A stretch of 8,339 nt of DNA from JAKSPM01 sp964450645 (GTDB lineage: Bacteria > Bacillota > Clostridia > Oscillospirales > Oscillospiraceae): the NCBI GenBank assembly GCA_964450645.1, contig CAYVEB010000046.1, positions 1-8,339 of the forward strand, given 5' to 3'. This document shows positions 6,212-8,339 of this stretch, in pieces; positions within the stretch are counted from its first letter, which is position 1; each line of letters begins with the position of its first letter. Below the pieces are notes generated by a model. It made no database searches and was not told the DNA's origin. It worked only from the letters and a program-made list of their open reading frames with translations. The translations under genes were made by a program, and so were the position numbers.

Positions 6212-6240
6212 AGTATAGCATAAGCCTTTGCAGATTTCAA
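6212..6240 (-). promoter_or_regulatory. Sigma-A promoter of the phosphatase-kinase operon
   Basis: On the minus strand TTGAAA (6235-6240) and TATACT (6212-6217) are separated by exactly 17 bp. Transcription would start near 6205, giving a leader of about 64 nt before the ATG at 6141. An upstream terminator (6304-6340) isolates it from the previous gene. Confidence 0.82.
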
Positions 6241-6303
6241 CCAGTTATTTCCGTAAATCAGAAAAAACCGGCCTTTTCGCGCAAAGAGCGCCATTCCGCC
6301 CGC

Positions 6304-6340
6304 AAAAAACAACCAGGAGAGAACGCGCGCTCCTCTCCTG
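6304..6340 (-). terminator. Factor-independent terminator after the PAP2 pseudogene
   Basis: In the minus direction CAGGAGAG (6340-6333) pairs with CTCTCCTG (6321-6314), 8 bp perfect, and is followed by GTTGTTTTTT (6313-6304). It begins 10 nt past the pseudogene stop. Confidence 0.9.
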
Positions 6341-6349
6341 CTTGCAGCC

Positions 6350-6793
6350 TCAATTCTTCCGCTTGGGAATCGCATAGGCCAGCGGATACAGCGCCGCGCT
6401 CAGCAGCGCGCCCGCCGCCACGTCCAGCACGCCGTGCTGCTTGACAAACACCGTAGAAACGCTCGCCACTGCCTGCCAAAGATCCTGCCCGCCGGGCCAA
6501 ATCAGATAGATCGCCATCGCGATGAGATAGCCAAGGAGTAAAAACCGAATATACTGCCCATACCCTTTGCCGTCGCGCAGGAGCAGCCAAAGTCCCGCGA
6601 AAAACAACCCTGGGAATCACGCCGTCACGCACAGATACGCCAGCGGCGCGCCGAGCAGCAGCACGCTCCAGTCGCGCGTTGTCTTTCCGGAAGTCACCGC
6701 CGTATAGCCCGCCGCAGCCGCCCCGGCTAACAGCAGGGCGCAGATCCGCGTCGTCGCATTTTTCGGGCTGACATAATAGCTTGTCTTCTTCAT
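6350..6793 (-). pseudogene. Degraded PAP2-family membrane phosphatase, in-frame stop and internal deletion
   Basis: Two hydrophobic segments of one reading frame are separated only by a TGA at 6619-6617. The first part (ATG 6793) gives 58 residues starting MKKTSYYVSP. After the TGA the frame resumes with FPGLFFAGLW and ends in IPKRKN. The downstream part contains IYLIWPGGQDL and STVFVKQHGVLDV, which I recognise as the WPNGQDL-like and SRx5Hx3D-like (third) motifs of Firmicutes PAP2 proteins. The intervening RP and PSxH motifs, which should lie between them, are absent, implying loss of roughly 60-70 residues. Restoring TGA to TGG would give a Trp. TGA ends the DUF5011 gene here, so UGA recoding is unlikely. 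Without the first two motifs no phosphatase activity is expected. The alternative is two small membrane proteins; the shared frame favours one broken gene. The N-terminal part does not obviously match the same subfamily. Confidence 0.7.
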
Positions 6794-6799
6794 GGGCAC

Positions 6800-6828
6800 A
6801 TTATACTGTATTTTTCACGAATACGCAA
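6800..6828 (-). promoter_or_regulatory. Promoter of the PAP2 remnant, predicting a leaderless transcript
   Basis: On the minus strand TTGCGT (6823-6828) and TATAAT (6800-6805) are separated by 17 bp. The -10 box ends 6 nt before the ATG at 6793, so transcription would begin at or next to the A of the start codon. No ribosome site precedes that ATG. Confidence 0.7.
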
Positions 6829-6882
6829 GCAGAAAAACCGAAATCCCCGCAAAAAGCGTTCTTTTTTTAACAACTATACAAA

Positions 6883-6918
6883 TCCCGCCCGGATCCGGAC
6901 GGCCGTTTCCAGGCGGGA
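6883..6918. repeat. 11 bp inverted repeat between guaD and the PAP2 remnant
   Basis: TCCCGCCCGGA (6883-6893) faces TCCAGGCGGGA (6908-6918) with one mismatch that becomes a G-U pair in minus-strand RNA, around a 14 nt loop. The tail on either side is not a T run, so function is unclear; it could back up the guaD terminator. Confidence 0.55.
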
Positions 6919-6961
6919 AAATTGTCAAAAAAAGCGTACAGCGCGCGGAATTGTATGGCGT

Positions 6962-6988
6962 AAAAAGACCGGCTCCAAGCGGACCGGT
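6962..6988 (-). terminator. Factor-independent terminator of guaD
   Basis: In the minus direction ACCGGTCC (6988-6981), loop GCTT, then GGAGCCGGT with one bulged base, followed by CTTTTT (6967-6962). It begins 15 nt beyond the guaD stop codon. Confidence 0.85.
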
Positions 6989-7003
6989 TCCGGCCCCGGC
7001 GCG

Positions 7004-8275
7004 TTAAAACAGCCGCTTGCCCGCAACAAATTTGGCATAGACGTTGCGCTCGTCCGCCAGATAGACCATGCGTTCGAGGCGCTCGTGTACGCTTAGCTTC
7101 TGCGGATGCAGCAGATTTTCGTCGTCCAGCACGACGGCGTCAAATTCGTAGTCCGCGTCAAAGCGGCCGACCTTCCCGAAGAACGCGCCGCCGCCCGCCG
7201 TGGCCAGATAGAACGCCCGGTCGAAGGTCAGCGGTTTGACGCCCTCGTCCTTTAGCCGCCAGCGCAGCTTCGAGGCCTGGATGGCGTGCATCATGGCCCG
7301 GAGCATACTCACATGGCTGCCCCCCGCCACATCCGTGGCCAGCCCCACCCGCAGGCCGTTGTCCAAAAATACATTGACCGGCGCGGCCCCGGAGGACAAG
7401 TTCATGTTGGATTCCGGCGAGTGGGCAATGAACACGCCGTTCCTGCGCATCAACTCCTGCTCCTCCTCCCCCGAATGGACACAGTGCGCCATCACGCATT
7501 TGTGATCCCCGCCGAACATATGGAACTGCTCGTAGGCGTCGCCGTAGAACTTGGACGTGGGGCACAGCTCCCGCACCCAGGCGATCTCCCCAAAATTCTC
7601 CGACAGGTGGCTCTGCACCGGCAGACGGTACTTCTCCACAAGCCGCCGCAGCCCGCGCATCAGGTCGTCCGTACACGAGGGAATAAAGCGCGGCGTCACG
7701 ATGGGCTTTGTATTTGTATACTTTCCCAGCGCCGTCTGAATCCATTGCTCGGTATCGGCAATCGCGCGCTCCACGCTCGATTCGCACAGGTAATCGGGGC
7801 TGTTGCGATTCATATTGACCTTTCCTACGTAGGTATGTAGGCCCGACGCCTCCAGCTGATCCATCAGCAAATTGGTGGCCGGGACATGGATCGTGGCAAA
7901 GATCGACGCACGGGTCGTGGTACTGCGGCGCAAGGCCTGGGTAAACTGGGAATAGGCGCGCTGTGCGTATTCCAGATCGGCGTATTTGGACTCCTCTGGA
8001 AACGTATGCGTGTTGAGCCAATCCAGCAGCTCCATGTCCATTCCCAGGCCGCGAAACGCGAACTGGGGCGCGTGCAGGTGCAGATCCGACATACCGGGTA
8101 CGATCAGCCGGTCGCCAAAGTCCAGCACCTCCAACCCGGCATACCGCTCCGGAAGCTCGGCAAACACGCCAAGCGACTTGCCGTCCTCGCAGACCAGGTA
8201 GCCGTTTGGGACGATCTGCAGCTCATCCATGGATTTGCTCTGGCAGATGTGACCCTTCAAAATATATGCTTCCAT
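7004..8275 (-). CDS. guaD: Guanine deaminase, amidohydrolase family
   Basis: This 423-residue cytosolic zinc hydrolase converts guanine to xanthine and ammonia in purine salvage or catabolism. The metal-binding motif PGMSDLHLHAPQ (60-71; H66, H68) starts the barrel. It is followed by the substrate-contacting TPRFIPSC (194-201, R196), SHLSEN (222-227, H223), MAHCVH (262-267, H264) and GLATDVAGG (311-319, D315). The order and the HAPQ and TDVAGG signatures separate guanine deaminase from other amidohydrolases such as chlorohydrolases or cytosine deaminase. Length fits the family. The ATG at 8275 is chosen because AAGGAG (8284-8289) lies 8 nt upstream; a frame extension to 8332 exists but lacks a ribosome site and would add an unusual tail. 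It differs from the small CDA-fold guanine deaminase of Bacillus subtilis. It is followed by its own terminator, so it is not co-transcribed with the kinase operon. Upstream purine genes, if any, lie outside the window. Confidence 0.93.
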   Translation of the reverse strand: MEAYILKGHICQSKSMDELQIVPNGYLVCEDGKSLGVFAELPERYAGLEVLDFGDRLIVPGMSDLHLHAPQFAFRGLGMDMELLDWLNTHTFPEESKYADLEYAQRAYSQFTQALRRSTTTRASIFATIHVPATNLLMDQLEASGLHTYVGKVNMNRNSPDYLCESSVERAIADTEQWIQTALGKYTNTKPIVTPRFIPSCTDDLMRGLRRLVEKYRLPVQSHLSENFGEIAWVRELCPTSKFYGDAYEQFHMFGGDHKCVMAHCVHSGEEEQELMRRNGVFIAHSPESNMNLSSGAAPVNVFLDNGLRVGLATDVAGGSHVSMLRAMMHAIQASKLRWRLKDEGVKPLTFDRAFYLATAGGGAFFGKVGRFDADYEFDAVVLDDENLLHPQKLSVHERLERMVYLADERNVYAKFVAGKRLF

Positions 8276-8291
8276 CCGATTCACTCCTTGT

Positions 8292-8297
8292 ATTATA
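8292..8297 (-). promoter_or_regulatory. Possible -10 box upstream of guaD
   Basis: TATAAT on the minus strand sits 16 nt upstream of the guaD ATG, but no good -35 box lies at the right distance. A start from here would place the transcript end almost on the ribosome site, so the true promoter may be further upstream, outside the window. Confidence 0.25.
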
Positions 8298-8339
8298 GAG
8301 TAGTAGTTATTAGTGACCCTCTCCAAGGTCATGTGCTAC

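Noticed and set aside
6617..6619. UGA read as tryptophan or selenocysteine in the PAP2 frame
   Set aside because: TGA serves as a normal stop in the DUF5011 gene, and the frame also lacks two catalytic motifs, so pseudogene decay is simpler.
6851..6868. Plus-strand terminator formed by CGCAAAAAGCG and a T-tract
   Set aside because: The stem is only 3 bp and there is no plus-strand gene upstream to terminate.
6923..6928. TTGACA on the minus strand as a promoter -35 box
   Set aside because: No -10-like hexamer lies 16-18 bp downstream; the sequence there is GC-rich.
8276..8339. Purine riboswitch before guaD
   Set aside because: The 64 bases available do not show the conserved purine aptamer core, and the window ends before a full aptamer could fit.

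Overview
The window is chromosomal DNA of a low-to-moderate complexity Bacillota (Firmicutes) type genome, most likely a Clostridia-class anaerobe. The evidence is strong Shine-Dalgarno sites before nearly every gene, sigma-A promoters with near-consensus -35/-10 boxes and 17 bp spacers, use of GTG starts, factor-independent terminators, and protein families typical of Firmicutes capsule/exopolysaccharide control. Genes look GC-rich, while the regions around promoters are AT-rich. All confidently called genes lie on the minus strand, so transcription runs from high to low coordinates.

From right to left: (1) guaD, an amidohydrolase-type guanine deaminase (8275-7004), closed by a terminator (6988-6962). 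(2) A broken PAP2-family membrane phosphatase gene (6793-6350). It has its own promoter, an in-frame TGA and an apparent internal deletion, and is followed by a strong terminator (6340-6304). (3) A four-gene operon (6141-1644) behind a sigma-A-like promoter (6240-6212). It encodes a CpsB/YwqE-type PHP tyrosine phosphatase, an exported DUF5011/Ig-like protein, and two consecutive membrane-bound tyrosine kinases, each a Wzz chain-length domain fused to a BY-kinase domain. (4) A roughly 900 bp gene-free stretch (743-1643) packed with inverted repeats. The repeats next to the operon have attenuator-like, mutually exclusive pairing. A divergent pair of promoters sits at the far side. (5) The start of a GTG-initiated membrane protein gene (742 to beyond position 1), with a 30 bp coding minisatellite.

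The operon genes are 9 and 12 bp apart or overlap by 14 bp, so they are very probably translationally coupled. By family knowledge, BY-kinases autophosphorylate a C-terminal tyrosine cluster and the PHP phosphatase removes those phosphates; this cycle controls polymerisation and export of a surface polysaccharide. The unusual points are two fused kinases side by side, the extra exported Ig-like protein placed between phosphatase and kinases, and the absence of any glycosyltransferase, flippase or polymerase gene in the window. The best candidates for something undescribed are this four-part kinase module and the palindrome-rich intergenic region.
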